From CAYXSX01 sp964493095 (GTDB taxonomy: Bacteria; Pseudomonadota; Alphaproteobacteria; Micavibrionales; Micavibrionaceae): a DNA stretch of 64,000 nt. Each line of letters opens with the position of its first letter. Within the stretch, counting starts at the first letter, position 1. The DNA is taken from NCBI GenBank assembly GCA_964493095.1, contig CAZBNG010000002.1, positions 1 through 64,000 of the forward strand. The letters run 5' to 3'. A program made the translations under genes and the position numbers. The notes under the pieces were generated by a model. That model saw nothing but the letters and a program-made list of their open reading frames with translations. It searched no databases and was not told the origin of the DNA. This document shows positions 7,813 through 16,087 of this stretch, piece after piece.

Positions 7813-10395
7813 ATGATTAAGCTCAAAAAATATCAGGAAAGCTCTCTCGAAGTCTTGCGCCAATATCTGGAACTGGCGCGGTTTAAGGGCGCGAAGCAAG
7901 CCTATGATGAGGTGCAGTATAACCGCTACGGCAACACGAATTTCAAACCGCATCAGGCCTTAAGCGGGCTGGAGGATGTGCCCTATGCCTGTTTGCGCCT
8001 GCCGACCGGCGGCGGGAAGACGTTACTCTCCGCGCACACAATCCGTCTGGCCGGGGAAAGCTATGTGGAGAATGATTATCCGCTCACGCTCTGGCTGGTG
8101 CCGACCAATATCATCAAGCAACAAACGCTGGAAACGCTTAAAAATCCCGATAATGCCAACCGCCGCGTGTTGGAAGACACGTTCAATGGCCGCTTCCGCG
8201 TCTTTGACATTACCGATTTCCGCCAGATCAGGCCGCAGGATATTTCTGATGCCGCCTGTATTGTTGTGTCCACCTTTGCCGCGCTGCGCGTGGATAATAC
8301 CGAAGGGCGCAAAGTCTATGACCATGATGAAAATCTGGAGCCGCATTTCAGCAAAATTCCCGCGCATACGGACAAGATGGAGCGCGATGAAAAGTCCGGA
8401 AAAATAAAGTTTTCCTTCGCCAATCTTTTGCACTGGCACCGCCCACTTGTGATTGTCGATGAGGCGCATAATGCGAAGTCCGACCTGAGTGTGGAGGTTC
8501 TAAACCGCGTTAATCCGGCCTGTGTCATTGAATATACGGCCACACCCGCAAAGAACAGCAATATCATCCATTCCGTATCGGCGGCAGAATTAAAGGCCGA
8601 AGAGATGATCAAGCTGCCAATTATCCTGTCCAATCATGTATCATGGGAACAGGCCATAACGGCCAGTATCCAGACGCGGCAAAAGCTGGAAGACATCGCA
8701 TTGAAGGATAAAGACTACATCCGCCCGATCATCCTGTTTCAGGCCGAAAACAAAGGACAGGACATTACGGTAGAGGTGCTGGAAAAATACCTGGTAGAGA
8801 ACGAAGGCATTGACCGTGCCCAGATTGCCATTGCCACTGGCGAGCAACGGGAACTGGACAGCATCAATCTGTTCGATCCGAATTGCCCGATCCGTTACGT
8901 GATAACCGTTCAGGCGTTGAAAGAAGGCTGGGATTGTTCCTTCGCCTATGTACTGTGCTCCGTTGCCAATACAAAATCCGCCACCGCCGTGGAGCAATTA
9001 TTGGGTCGCGTGTTGCGTATGCCCTATGCCAAGACCCGCACGCAGGATGAACTCAACAAGGCCTATGCCCACGTGTCCTCGCAAAGCTGGCCGCATGCGG
9101 TGACGCAGCTCCATGACCGCATGGTCAGCATGGGCTTTGAGCAGCAGGAAGCCGAAGAATTTATTTATACACAACCGGCGTTGGGATTATCTGATCAGCC
9201 ACAAAAACCGTTTGAGGTCACGCTCACCAGCGCGCCGGATCTCTCGCATCTGGATATGGCCGAAAAATCATGCGTGCAGGTGGCGGAAACATCCGCCGGA
9301 ACATTCACCATGACGGTGACAGGCAATATTGATAAACAGCTTGTCGAAAAACTATCCAAGGCCGCGACAGATAAGAAAGATAAGGCCGAGATTTCCCTGA
9401 AAGGCCATATCCATATCAAACATATGGCCGAGAATTTATCACCATCCCAGCGCGGTGAAGTGTTCTCCATTCCGCAACTGTGCCTGAATTTTGAAGACGG
9501 GCCGGAACTGGCGGAGCGGGAATTGTGCCTGAGCGATAATGGCTGGGCTGTTCTGGATTATTACGCGCCGCTCACCAAAGACCATTTCACGGTTGATGAT
9601 AAAGCCAAACAATATGTCGCCGATATCGCGGGGCAGAAAATCGTCATCAAGTCGCTAAACGAAACAGAGCAGCTTAATCTGGACGGTATCCGCACCGATA
9701 TGACGGATCAGGATCTTGCCCGCTGGCTTGATCGCAAACTGCGCGCTATTGATATTAAACAGGAGCATTTGCTCGAATATTTGCGCCGGACAATTCGTGA
9801 CCTTCTGGCCCGCGAGGATCTGGATATGCCAAAACTCGTGCGCGGCAAATTCATCCTTGAAAAAGTCCTGCGCGAACGAATTAATGATGCCCGCCTGCAA
9901 GCCTATGAAAAAGGCTATCAAGCATGCATGTTCGGTCCGGATGCGATTGCAACGGTTGAGCCCGCCGCATTCTCATTCACTTTCACGGCGGATTATCCAG
10001 CCAACCTGCTTTATGAAGGGCCGATTGGCTTTGATAAGCATTTCTATCCTCGCATCGGTATCATGAACGGTGAGGAATCCGAGTGCGCACAGGCTATCGA
10101 CCGTAACCCACTAATCAAATTCTGGGTGCGAAATCTGGAACGCCAGCCCCAGCACGCGTTCTGGCTCCCCACATCCACCGATAAATTCTATCCAGATTTT
10201 GTCGCTCAATTAAACGATGGGCGATTACTGGTGATTGAATATAAAGGCGGTCATCTGGCCAACGAAGATACGCAAGAGAAGGAACTGATCGGCAAAGTTT
10301 GGGCTGAAAAATCCGGCAATCTATTCCTCGTGGCATGGAAAAAAGACAAAGATGGCCGTGATGTTTATCAGCAAATTAATAAGGTGCTTGGGTAG
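7813..10395 (+). CDS. res: Type III restriction endonuclease subunit (Res)
   Basis: An 860-aa SF2 translocase-nuclease. It has motif I PTGGGKT from residue 64, motif II DEAH at 216-219, motif III YTATP, motif VI QLLGRVLRMPY, and a C-terminal PD-(D/E)xK nuclease (FYPDF with D795, then VIEYKGG with E809 and K811). All catalytic residues are present, so it should be active. Res hydrolyses ATP to move along DNA and cleaves when two head-to-head unmethylated sites are engaged, together with Mod encoded just upstream. By eye it is more GC-rich than the gene that follows. Confidence 0.92.
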   Translation: MIKLKKYQESSLEVLRQYLELARFKGAKQAYDEVQYNRYGNTNFKPHQALSGLEDVPYACLRLPTGGGKTLLSAHTIRLAGESYVENDYPLTLWLVPTNIIKQQTLETLKNPDNANRRVLEDTFNGRFRVFDITDFRQIRPQDISDAACIVVSTFAALRVDNTEGRKVYDHDENLEPHFSKIPAHTDKMERDEKSGKIKFSFANLLHWHRPLVIVDEAHNAKSDLSVEVLNRVNPACVIEYTATPAKNSNIIHSVSAAELKAEEMIKLPIILSNHVSWEQAITASIQTRQKLEDIALKDKDYIRPIILFQAENKGQDITVEVLEKYLVENEGIDRAQIAIATGEQRELDSINLFDPNCPIRYVITVQALKEGWDCSFAYVLCSVANTKSATAVEQLLGRVLRMPYAKTRTQDELNKAYAHVSSQSWPHAVTQLHDRMVSMGFEQQEAEEFIYTQPALGLSDQPQKPFEVTLTSAPDLSHLDMAEKSCVQVAETSAGTFTMTVTGNIDKQLVEKLSKAATDKKDKAEISLKGHIHIKHMAENLSPSQRGEVFSIPQLCLNFEDGPELAERELCLSDNGWAVLDYYAPLTKDHFTVDDKAKQYVADIAGQKIVIKSLNETEQLNLDGIRTDMTDQDLARWLDRKLRAIDIKQEHLLEYLRRTIRDLLAREDLDMPKLVRGKFILEKVLRERINDARLQAYEKGYQACMFGPDAIATVEPAAFSFTFTADYPANLLYEGPIGFDKHFYPRIGIMNGEESECAQAIDRNPLIKFWVRNLERQPQHAFWLPTSTDKFYPDFVAQLNDGRLLVIEYKGGHLANEDTQEKELIGKVWAEKSGNLFLVAWKKDKDGRDVYQQINKVLG

Positions 10396-10397
10396 TT

Positions 10398-11441
10398 ATG
10401 GCAGAAATAGTCTCCACGACAGAACAAGATCTCATGGAAATTATTCCTATCCACTTTGATGTGTCCGACCATTATCTGCCGTTACACGAATTCATTGAAA
10501 CCGCGCGCACGACAAAAGAAATCATCGACGCCTTGAATGATGAATTTTTTGACGGACGTTTCAAATATGAATTGATAGTTCTGCCGCCGGAAAAAGGATC
10601 TTTTAAAAGTCGCCTTGGCATTAAACCAATCACAGCCGTCGGCATTCTTGCTCTGGCTTGGGCAGGCTTGGAGAGCGATATTGGTAAAGGATACATAAAA
10701 GGGTTAACTGGCCATGAGCCATCTTATTGGGCGGAAAAGCTGGGTGAGTCTCATAAAGAGGCGATAACGCATGATGAAATTGAGGAACAGGAAACAGTAT
10801 CTGTGCACTGCGCTACTGTTATTCTATCAGAAAGCACAAAAGGCTTTTTACAAAAAAATTACAATCAGCTTCGTCAGGCTGGCATTACCAAAAAACATTT
10901 CCGCGAAGCCTACGAAGCAAAAAATGAATTTTATGAAGCTTGCTATCGCCTACCTGCGATTAAAGGGGTTGGTTTTAGCGATACGGAAGATTTTCCAATC
11001 AAAAGAAATGATTTTCCTGGTTTGATCGAGGACATTCCTCAAAAAACTGAGGAAGATGATGAGCGCGACTGGACTGTTGAAATACGATACATAAAGGTCA
11101 CATCGCCAAACTGGGAAAGAACTGATAGCCAGCGGACATGGCGGGGAAAATATCGCCAGAACGATCAGGATAAATTTGCGGTTTTTCATGTAGAAGATGA
11201 TTTGTTCTGGGGAATGGTAGAAAAAAGCAAAATTGTGAGCACCGGCGTGGATACGCTGAAAGTCCAATGGGCTTTTGTTGAAGAACATGGTCGCCGGAAA
11301 TTTACGCACGTATTGCGTGTTCTGGAATATAATGGTGCCAAGATGTCCAAACCCATGAATAATGAAGAGTTGTCAGAGAAATTACACGGCTTTTCAAAAG
11401 TCGATTTGGCACAAAAAGATTTGTTTGATAATCAGCATTGA
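10398..11441 (+). CDS. Unknown protein, last gene of defence operon
   Basis: A 347-aa protein that begins 2 bp after the Res stop. One hydrophobic stretch near residue 75 (ITAVGILALAWAGLESDIGKG) may be a membrane or buried helix; the rest is soluble and acidic. The C-terminal half has a beta-rich pattern (WTVEIRYIKVTSPNWERT, KFAVFHVEDDLFWGMVEK). I recognise no family. The base composition is lower in GC than Res, suggesting a separate origin. Its position makes it an accessory gene of the restriction/ATPase operon. Confidence 0.75.
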   Translation: MAEIVSTTEQDLMEIIPIHFDVSDHYLPLHEFIETARTTKEIIDALNDEFFDGRFKYELIVLPPEKGSFKSRLGIKPITAVGILALAWAGLESDIGKGYIKGLTGHEPSYWAEKLGESHKEAITHDEIEEQETVSVHCATVILSESTKGFLQKNYNQLRQAGITKKHFREAYEAKNEFYEACYRLPAIKGVGFSDTEDFPIKRNDFPGLIEDIPQKTEEDDERDWTVEIRYIKVTSPNWERTDSQRTWRGKYRQNDQDKFAVFHVEDDLFWGMVEKSKIVSTGVDTLKVQWAFVEEHGRRKFTHVLRVLEYNGAKMSKPMNNEELSEKLHGFSKVDLAQKDLFDNQH

Positions 11442-11841
11442 TTTTAGAGACGAAATTCTGCGAAAAGTACTATTCCCTGCCGTCAAAATAATTGACAGAA
11501 CATGTAAACCAAGTGGTAGTTTCGGTCGTTTTTTGTGTCAACCAAACTATTCAAACAAATCAAAGGCTTACGATGTCAAGGAAGTTGACAGCCCAGACTT
11601 CTGGTTGACCGGATTATACAAACAAAACAAAGCGTTATTCAAAACCTGTCAAGTAAACCTGTCAAGTAAGTTGAAAGTCCTGACGCTAAAAAAGTCCCGC
11701 ACGTTCCCCGCCCCTATAGGAAATGGCCCCACAGGACCCGCGGCAATATGATCTGCGTATGCGTTCGGGCGGCTGCGTGGCCAGTGGATAAAACTGCGAA
11801 ATTCCCTGGCTATTCCGGGCGAAGGAAGCGTTCATATCCGC
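11442..11841. other. Intergenic region with 13-bp tandem repeat
   Basis: Four hundred bases without a convincing gene. It holds a perfect tandem duplication of AACCTGTCAAGTA (11643-11655 and 11656-11668) and several looser GTCAA/TTGAC words around it (near 11490, 11536, 11575, 11605). These could be protein-binding sites for a replication or regulatory protein of element A. No terminator with a T tract is obvious at the end of the defence operon. Confidence 0.4.
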
Positions 11842-12120
11842 ATGGACGAGATACCCACTATCACCATTTACACGCGCGGCCATCCTCTGGAGGAGACGAT
11901 CCTCGGTATGCAGGATCTGACACGCGAGCAAATAGACAAGGCGCTGGAGCTGTACGCCGGACAGCACAATACCGTTGTCGGCACCATACTCGGTGTGACC
12001 GCAGACGCCGCCGTCTTTACCCCGGTAACAAACTGGGATCGGCACAGCAATCCCGAGCCCGCCGATATCCATTTTATTCCTTGGAAAGAGATCCGCACGC
12101 TGCTCGGCATCAAACCATAA
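11842..12120 (+). CDS. Small hypothetical protein (92 aa)
   Basis: A frame with protein-like composition ending ADIHFIPWKEIRTLLGIKP. GAAGGAAG lies about 13 bases before the ATG. The same frame stays open and protein-like for about 30 codons upstream (reading QWIKLRNSLAIPGEGSVHIR before the ATG), back to a TGA near 11748. A start-less extension or a frameshifted longer gene is therefore possible. It lies convergent to the replication gene of element A, with a GC-rich hairpin at 12156-12178 between them. No domain recognised. Confidence 0.55.
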   Translation: MDEIPTITIYTRGHPLEETILGMQDLTREQIDKALELYAGQHNTVVGTILGVTADAAVFTPVTNWDRHSNPEPADIHFIPWKEIRTLLGIKP

Positions 12121-12155
12121 CCGATCAGGGTGGAGTGCGTGGATCTGTATCTCAC

Positions 12156-12178
12156 GCCCCCTCCCTTTAGGGAGGGGC
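12156..12178. terminator. GC-rich hairpin between convergent genes
   Basis: CCCCTCCC pairs with GGGAGGGG around a TTTA loop, just after the stop at 12120 and facing the end of the minus-strand replication gene. No long T tract follows, so it is either a weak terminator or a short dispersed repeat. Confidence 0.4.
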
Positions 12179-12233
12179 AATATATTCCACACTTCGATAG
12201 TGTCGATAATCCGCATCAAACATGGGATTCTGG

Positions 12234-12346
12234 GAAGTTTACAAAGTTTTTAGAGAAGTTTTTATTTATACACTTCTCCCTGCCTTAACCCCTTCAAAAA
12301 TAACAAAAGTGCCGTTCAAAAAGTTTTTAGTGTTTAGAAGTTTACA
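12234..12346. repeat. Direct repeats behind the replication gene (candidate origin)
   Basis: GAAGTTTACA occurs at 12234-12243 and 12337-12346, and AAGTTTTTAG at 12244-12253 and 12321-12330, in an AT-rich stretch touching the stop codon of the Toprim/RecA-like gene. The arrangement parallels the iteron-like array behind the prophage helicase. I infer a replication origin or a Rep-binding region for element A. Confidence 0.4.
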
Positions 12347-14480
12347 GCTCAGTTACGTCCCCGCCATCGGCATAGACCCACACATTCGGATCTTCCACTG
12401 GCAACAGCGCGCCGGTCTGTTTGTCTTTGAAATGCGTGGGCTTAACCGGAATAAACTCTTCGGACAGCTCGCCAGTCTCTTCATCAACGGTTTCCGTTAT
12501 CGGCCCCAGCCGCATGTCCGGCACACATAAATATCCCCGGTCGGAGCCTTGCGTGCTCTGCTGCGTGACCGGATGCGGCTCATTAAAAAACTTGATGTCG
12601 CCCTTGGTCGCCAGAACATTGACGCGATTGTAAATGCTGGAATAACTGCCGAGTCCGCTCTTGCCCTCAAAATTGCGGGCAAACTGGCGGGTGGTGAACA
12701 AGAACCCTTTTTCGGCCTGATCGTATAAGATCTGCAGTATGGCATCCTTACGCCGCCTGCGCTCACTTTCCAGCTTGCGGCTGTAATCCTGCCGCACGAG
12801 AGTGACACTGTTCGGATCGGCCTCAACCCACTGCCCATGTTCCTTGACCACATGCATGTTCACAATGCCGGGGCCGTTGCGCAGCTCAAAATGCAATGAT
12901 CTGACATCCTCTGCCTCATCAGGCCGGAAGATCAACATGCCGCTGGTGTAGTAACTGCGCAGCGAACTGGCCCCGCTCAAGGCCTGAAACGGGTCATCCT
13001 TGAACATGGCCTTGCTGATTTTCTTGGTGTGGTGGACGAGGATAATCCCCGCGCGCGGGTTGATCATATCGCGCAGCATTTCCACCCGTTGCTGCAGGAA
13101 AAGCAGCATGGCGTTGTTGTCGTTTTCGCCGAGATTGCCAAAGTCCGGCCCACCATCGAAGACATTGCGGATCGGGTCGATGACAATAATATCCGGCGGC
13201 GCGTCTGGAAACTTCTCATGGATCAGGTCTTTGATGATCTCCAGCCCGTCATCATTCAGGAGCAGTTTTAGTTGCGGCGTGATGTGGATGTTCTGCCCGG
13301 CTTTGAAGATGGCGTCCTCAGACAGCCCCATTTTCTGCAGACGTTCGCGCAGATAATCATACTGGATTTCTGCCTGCAGCACGAACACCCGTAGCGGCCT
13401 GGGCGGTGTGAATTTCAGGAACGGCTGCCCGGCGGCCATGTGGGTGAGGAGCGAGAGCGTAAAATCACTCTTTCCGGATTTGGGCGCGCCTCCAATCACC
13501 AGCATGCCCGACGGCGTGAGCAGACGAGGAGCGATCAAATCATCCGGCATCGGGCTTTTATCGGCAATCAGTTCTGCGAGGGAGAAGGCTTCGTAACGTT
13601 GGAGAGCGATTTTTGATTTCGGCACGCTTTTCAAAAAGGCGCGGATGTTGATGCCTTCCAGCGCCGCGTCTGCAACATCCCACTTCGCAGGCTTGTCTGC
13701 TGGCGGCGTGATAACCTGCAGGCTTTTCACCTTAATGGTTTTCAATCCCGTCTTCAGGTTTTCAAGATAGTTGTCTCCGGCCTTATCCTTATCCGGCCAG
13801 ATGATAATGTCTTTTCCGGCCAACGGCGAAAAATCCGTTTTCTCCGGCGGGAAGTTCGATCCCCCCATGACGGTCGTGGCCGGGATGCCCAGATCGATCA
13901 GCACCTGGGCGCATTTCTCGCCTTCGGTGATGATAATACGGTCGCTGGTGGCAATGCCGGGCAAATTATAAAGTGGCCTGATCTCCGGGGCAGTTTCGCT
14001 TTTGTTTCTATGATCATACGGCAGAAAGTATTTTTTACCTTTTGGAGGATCTATGCGCCTTACCGTGACCAACGGTTTTCCATCATGGTCGGTATAAAGC
14101 CATTCCTTCTGATCCAGGGAAGCCGCTTTCGGCTGTGGCGCAAGAGACATGATGCCCAGCCATTCGGCACAGGACCTTAGAACCTCCTGAAAATTACGCT
14201 TCGTATCCAGCCGGTGCACCGCCGCCCACAGATCAAAAATATCGCCGCTATGGCCGCTTTCAAAATCCTGCCATAGCCCGGCTTTATCACCAGACATACT
14301 GACTTTCAGGCTCTGGCCTTTTTCGCCCTGCAAACTGCCGATCTGGAATTCCCGTTTCAGCTGCCTGCCATTAGGGAAGAGATACCGCAAAACCTCCGGC
14401 AACCGCGCCAACATCGCAGCCTTCACCTCATCCCGGGACGGTAAATCGGGATCATTATAGTCCAGTGTTTTTAGAGGCAT
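12342..14480 (-). CDS. Toprim/RecA-like (AAA_25) replication protein
   Basis: A 712-aa protein combining an N-terminal primase-like region (AGLWQDFESGHSGDIFDL), a Toprim domain (IIITEGEKCAQVLIDLG, then IIIWPDKDKAGDNY) and a RepA/DnaB-like RecA-fold ATPase. The ATPase has a P-loop GGAPKSGKSDFTLSL, Walker B DIIVIDPIRNVF and a VHHTKK motif. Such proteins act as replicative helicase or helicase-primase of integrative elements and satellites. GGAGGATATA precedes the ATG. It is the largest gene of the minus-strand core of element A, downstream of two AlpA-like genes and the integrase. Confidence 0.85.
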   Translation of the reverse strand: MPLKTLDYNDPDLPSRDEVKAAMLARLPEVLRYLFPNGRQLKREFQIGSLQGEKGQSLKVSMSGDKAGLWQDFESGHSGDIFDLWAAVHRLDTKRNFQEVLRSCAEWLGIMSLAPQPKAASLDQKEWLYTDHDGKPLVTVRRIDPPKGKKYFLPYDHRNKSETAPEIRPLYNLPGIATSDRIIITEGEKCAQVLIDLGIPATTVMGGSNFPPEKTDFSPLAGKDIIIWPDKDKAGDNYLENLKTGLKTIKVKSLQVITPPADKPAKWDVADAALEGINIRAFLKSVPKSKIALQRYEAFSLAELIADKSPMPDDLIAPRLLTPSGMLVIGGAPKSGKSDFTLSLLTHMAAGQPFLKFTPPRPLRVFVLQAEIQYDYLRERLQKMGLSEDAIFKAGQNIHITPQLKLLLNDDGLEIIKDLIHEKFPDAPPDIIVIDPIRNVFDGGPDFGNLGENDNNAMLLFLQQRVEMLRDMINPRAGIILVHHTKKISKAMFKDDPFQALSGASSLRSYYTSGMLIFRPDEAEDVRSLHFELRNGPGIVNMHVVKEHGQWVEADPNSVTLVRQDYSRKLESERRRRKDAILQILYDQAEKGFLFTTRQFARNFEGKSGLGSYSSIYNRVNVLATKGDIKFFNEPHPVTQQSTQGSDRGYLCVPDMRLGPITETVDEETGELSEEFIPVKPTHFKDKQTGALLPVEDPNVWVYADGGDVTEL

Positions 14481-14493
14481 AATTATATCCTCC

Positions 14494-14931
14494 TTAAAAC
14501 ACTGGCTTGTGATTGGTGGCGAATACGCTGTTCAGTTGCTTCTCATCTGCGATCATGACCGAGACTTCATAGTCATCCGTCCAACGATCGGCCAACATAT
14601 TTGCCTGAACAAAATCATCCATATGCGCCACAAGGATGATCCAGCCTGGTTTGTCGGGTTTTGGCAAACGCATATCGCGGATATCCTCAATTCGGTCATA
14701 CAGCCAGACGGGCCGGGGAGCGTTTTTGTATATACCGGCTGCATATTCGGGATAGCAGGCAATAATTAAAACCGGTTCTTCTATCGGAGCATACGGGCTA
14801 TCGGCAACAGGCACGGCTTTGATCTGGCCATCGTGGATAACGCCGAAAAGTTTTTTACCACCGCCCGTACAGGCAAGATCAGGCGTAACCTTCAGAATAT
14901 GGGAGGCTCTTTTGATTTTGTCGATAATCAT
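14494..14931 (-). CDS. Hypothetical protein upstream of replication gene
   Basis: A 145-aa soluble protein whose start overlaps the stop of the preceding HTH gene (ATGA) and which ends 13 bp before the replication gene. It contains alternating beta-like and loop segments (EPVLIIACYPEYAAGIYKN, GWIILVAHMDDFVQANMLAD) and no recognised catalytic motif. Its place between the excisionase-like genes and the helicase suggests a part in replication or its control. Confidence 0.7.
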   Translation of the reverse strand: MIIDKIKRASHILKVTPDLACTGGGKKLFGVIHDGQIKAVPVADSPYAPIEEPVLIIACYPEYAAGIYKNAPRPVWLYDRIEDIRDMRLPKPDKPGWIILVAHMDDFVQANMLADRWTDDYEVSVMIADEKQLNSVFATNHKPVF

Positions 14932-15131
14932 ACCGCACCTCCCGCTTTTTGAGGCGGAAATTGACGCGTATCTTCAAATGCCTCTATATCATCACGCTTG
15001 TAAATCACACGCCCGCCGATTTTATGATAGCGCGGCCCGGTGCCCAGCCACCGCCAACGTTCCAGTGTTCGTTTGGAAATCAGCCAGCGCTGAGCTAGCT
15101 CTTCTTGAGAAAAGAATAACTGCTCGCTCAT
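14928..15131 (-). CDS. AlpA-like/HTH_17 DNA-binding protein
   Basis: A 67-aa winged-helix protein: LFFSQEELAQRWLISKRTLE is the HTH, then RWLGTGPRYHKIGGRVIYKR and DDIEAFE, the classic excisionase/AlpA wing. AlpA-type proteins activate or assist excision of satellite elements. It overlaps both neighbours by 4 bp, so it is part of a coupled core operon of element A. Confidence 0.85.
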   Translation of the reverse strand: MSEQLFFSQEELAQRWLISKRTLERWRWLGTGPRYHKIGGRVIYKRDDIEAFEDTRQFPPQKAGGAV

Positions 15132-15358
15132 TTCCGGCCCCCGTTCTGCTCATCAAGCCACTGAAAAAATGCCTGTTCATCAATCAGAACGCGGCGGCCT
15201 GCGCGGCGTATGACCTTATCAAAGCCGTTCTCTTCGGCATAAAAAACCAGGTGACGCAAGCCCCCGATGGGCGGCCAGCTGTGATGTTTCGGCCATTCGG
15301 TCAATGGAATAAAACGCCGCTGCGAGGGCGGTTGTGATGTTTCGAGTGCTTCAGTCAT
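15128..15358 (-). CDS. Second small HTH/excisionase-like protein
   Basis: A 76-aa protein with GGLRHLVFYAEENGFDKVIR and AGRRVLIDEQAFFQWLDEQ, the pattern of a degenerate excisionase fold in which a helix is followed by a wing ending in a conserved D-x-x-F-x-x-W-L. A clear AAGGAG lies upstream of the ATG. It overlaps the AlpA-like gene by 4 bp. A directionality factor or co-regulator is likely; which of the two HTH proteins is the true excisionase cannot be told. Confidence 0.75.
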   Translation of the reverse strand: MTEALETSQPPSQRRFIPLTEWPKHHSWPPIGGLRHLVFYAEENGFDKVIRRAGRRVLIDEQAFFQWLDEQNGGRK

Positions 15359-15481
15359 TTTGCTTTCTCCTTATCGGTGAGTGCCGCGCCGAATTGCACG
15401 GCATGGAGAAAGCCTGAACGGTTTTATGATGTCTGGCTATTTGCCTAATTCATTCCAGCATGCCGGATTAAAAATAACCGG

Positions 15482-16087
15482 TCACAATAAATATGACTGA
15501 TTGATATCGCGGATAATTTCTTTGCGTTCTTCAATATCGACAAAAGATATCTGCAAATTTCCGGTTTCCGTCGCCATACGAATAATCTGCTCGATATGTG
15601 ACGCCTCCGCCTGATGGTATGCTTTAAGAAAGGCATCATAGGCTTTTTTATACCGCTTGGGGAAAGGCCGGTTATTCTGAAGCATCATGATATAAGGAAT
15701 GATTTCAGCCTTTTTCATGAATGCAGAACAACCCAGATTCCTTTCATCTTTAGGGAGGTCATAGTCTTTGTTTACGGCATAGTAGGCATTTTTAATCTTC
15801 GTATCACTCAAATCCAGCCATTCACCCAGCGCTTGCATAACCTGGTTAAAGCTGCTGCCATGCCCGACCAGAAGAGCTGCCATCAGGCCGATCCTTTTAT
15901 CCTGAACGTAGGTTTTGGTCTTGGCTTTTAGATGATAAAGAGCCGCATCACACAACCAGTCAATATCAACGCCATATTTCTTCTTCATGACATACGCTGT
16001 TGTTTTCAGTGACCGTATAAACGCACCAAGATCATGATCACCTGATTCATAATCCGCCCTCAATTTTTCGAATATCTGTGCTATCAT
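15482..16087 (-). CDS. Hypothetical protein coupled to integrase A
   Basis: A 201-aa, mostly helical protein (residues 60-90 read KRIGLMAALLVGHGSSFNQV) with no recognised domain. Its ATG overlaps the integrase stop (ATGA at 16084-16087), so it is translated with the integrase. It is separated from the HTH genes by about 120 bp. Nothing suggests a membrane location. Function unknown. Confidence 0.7.
   Translation of the reverse strand: MIAQIFEKLRADYESGDHDLGAFIRSLKTTAYVMKKKYGVDIDWLCDAALYHLKAKTKTYVQDKRIGLMAALLVGHGSSFNQVMQALGEWLDLSDTKIKNAYYAVNKDYDLPKDERNLGCSAFMKKAEIIPYIMMLQNNRPFPKRYKKAYDAFLKAYHQAEASHIEQIIRMATETGNLQISFVDIEERKEIIRDINQSYLL

Noticed and set aside
11686..12219. 177-aa minus-strand frame over the small gene
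   Set aside because: It runs through a GC-rich hairpin and lies antisense to a better frame. No ribosome site and no recognisable motif.
12222..14000. Several plus-strand frames (for example 12222-12530 and 13000-13356)
   Set aside because: They lie antisense to the well-supported Toprim/RecA-like gene and show no ribosome sites.
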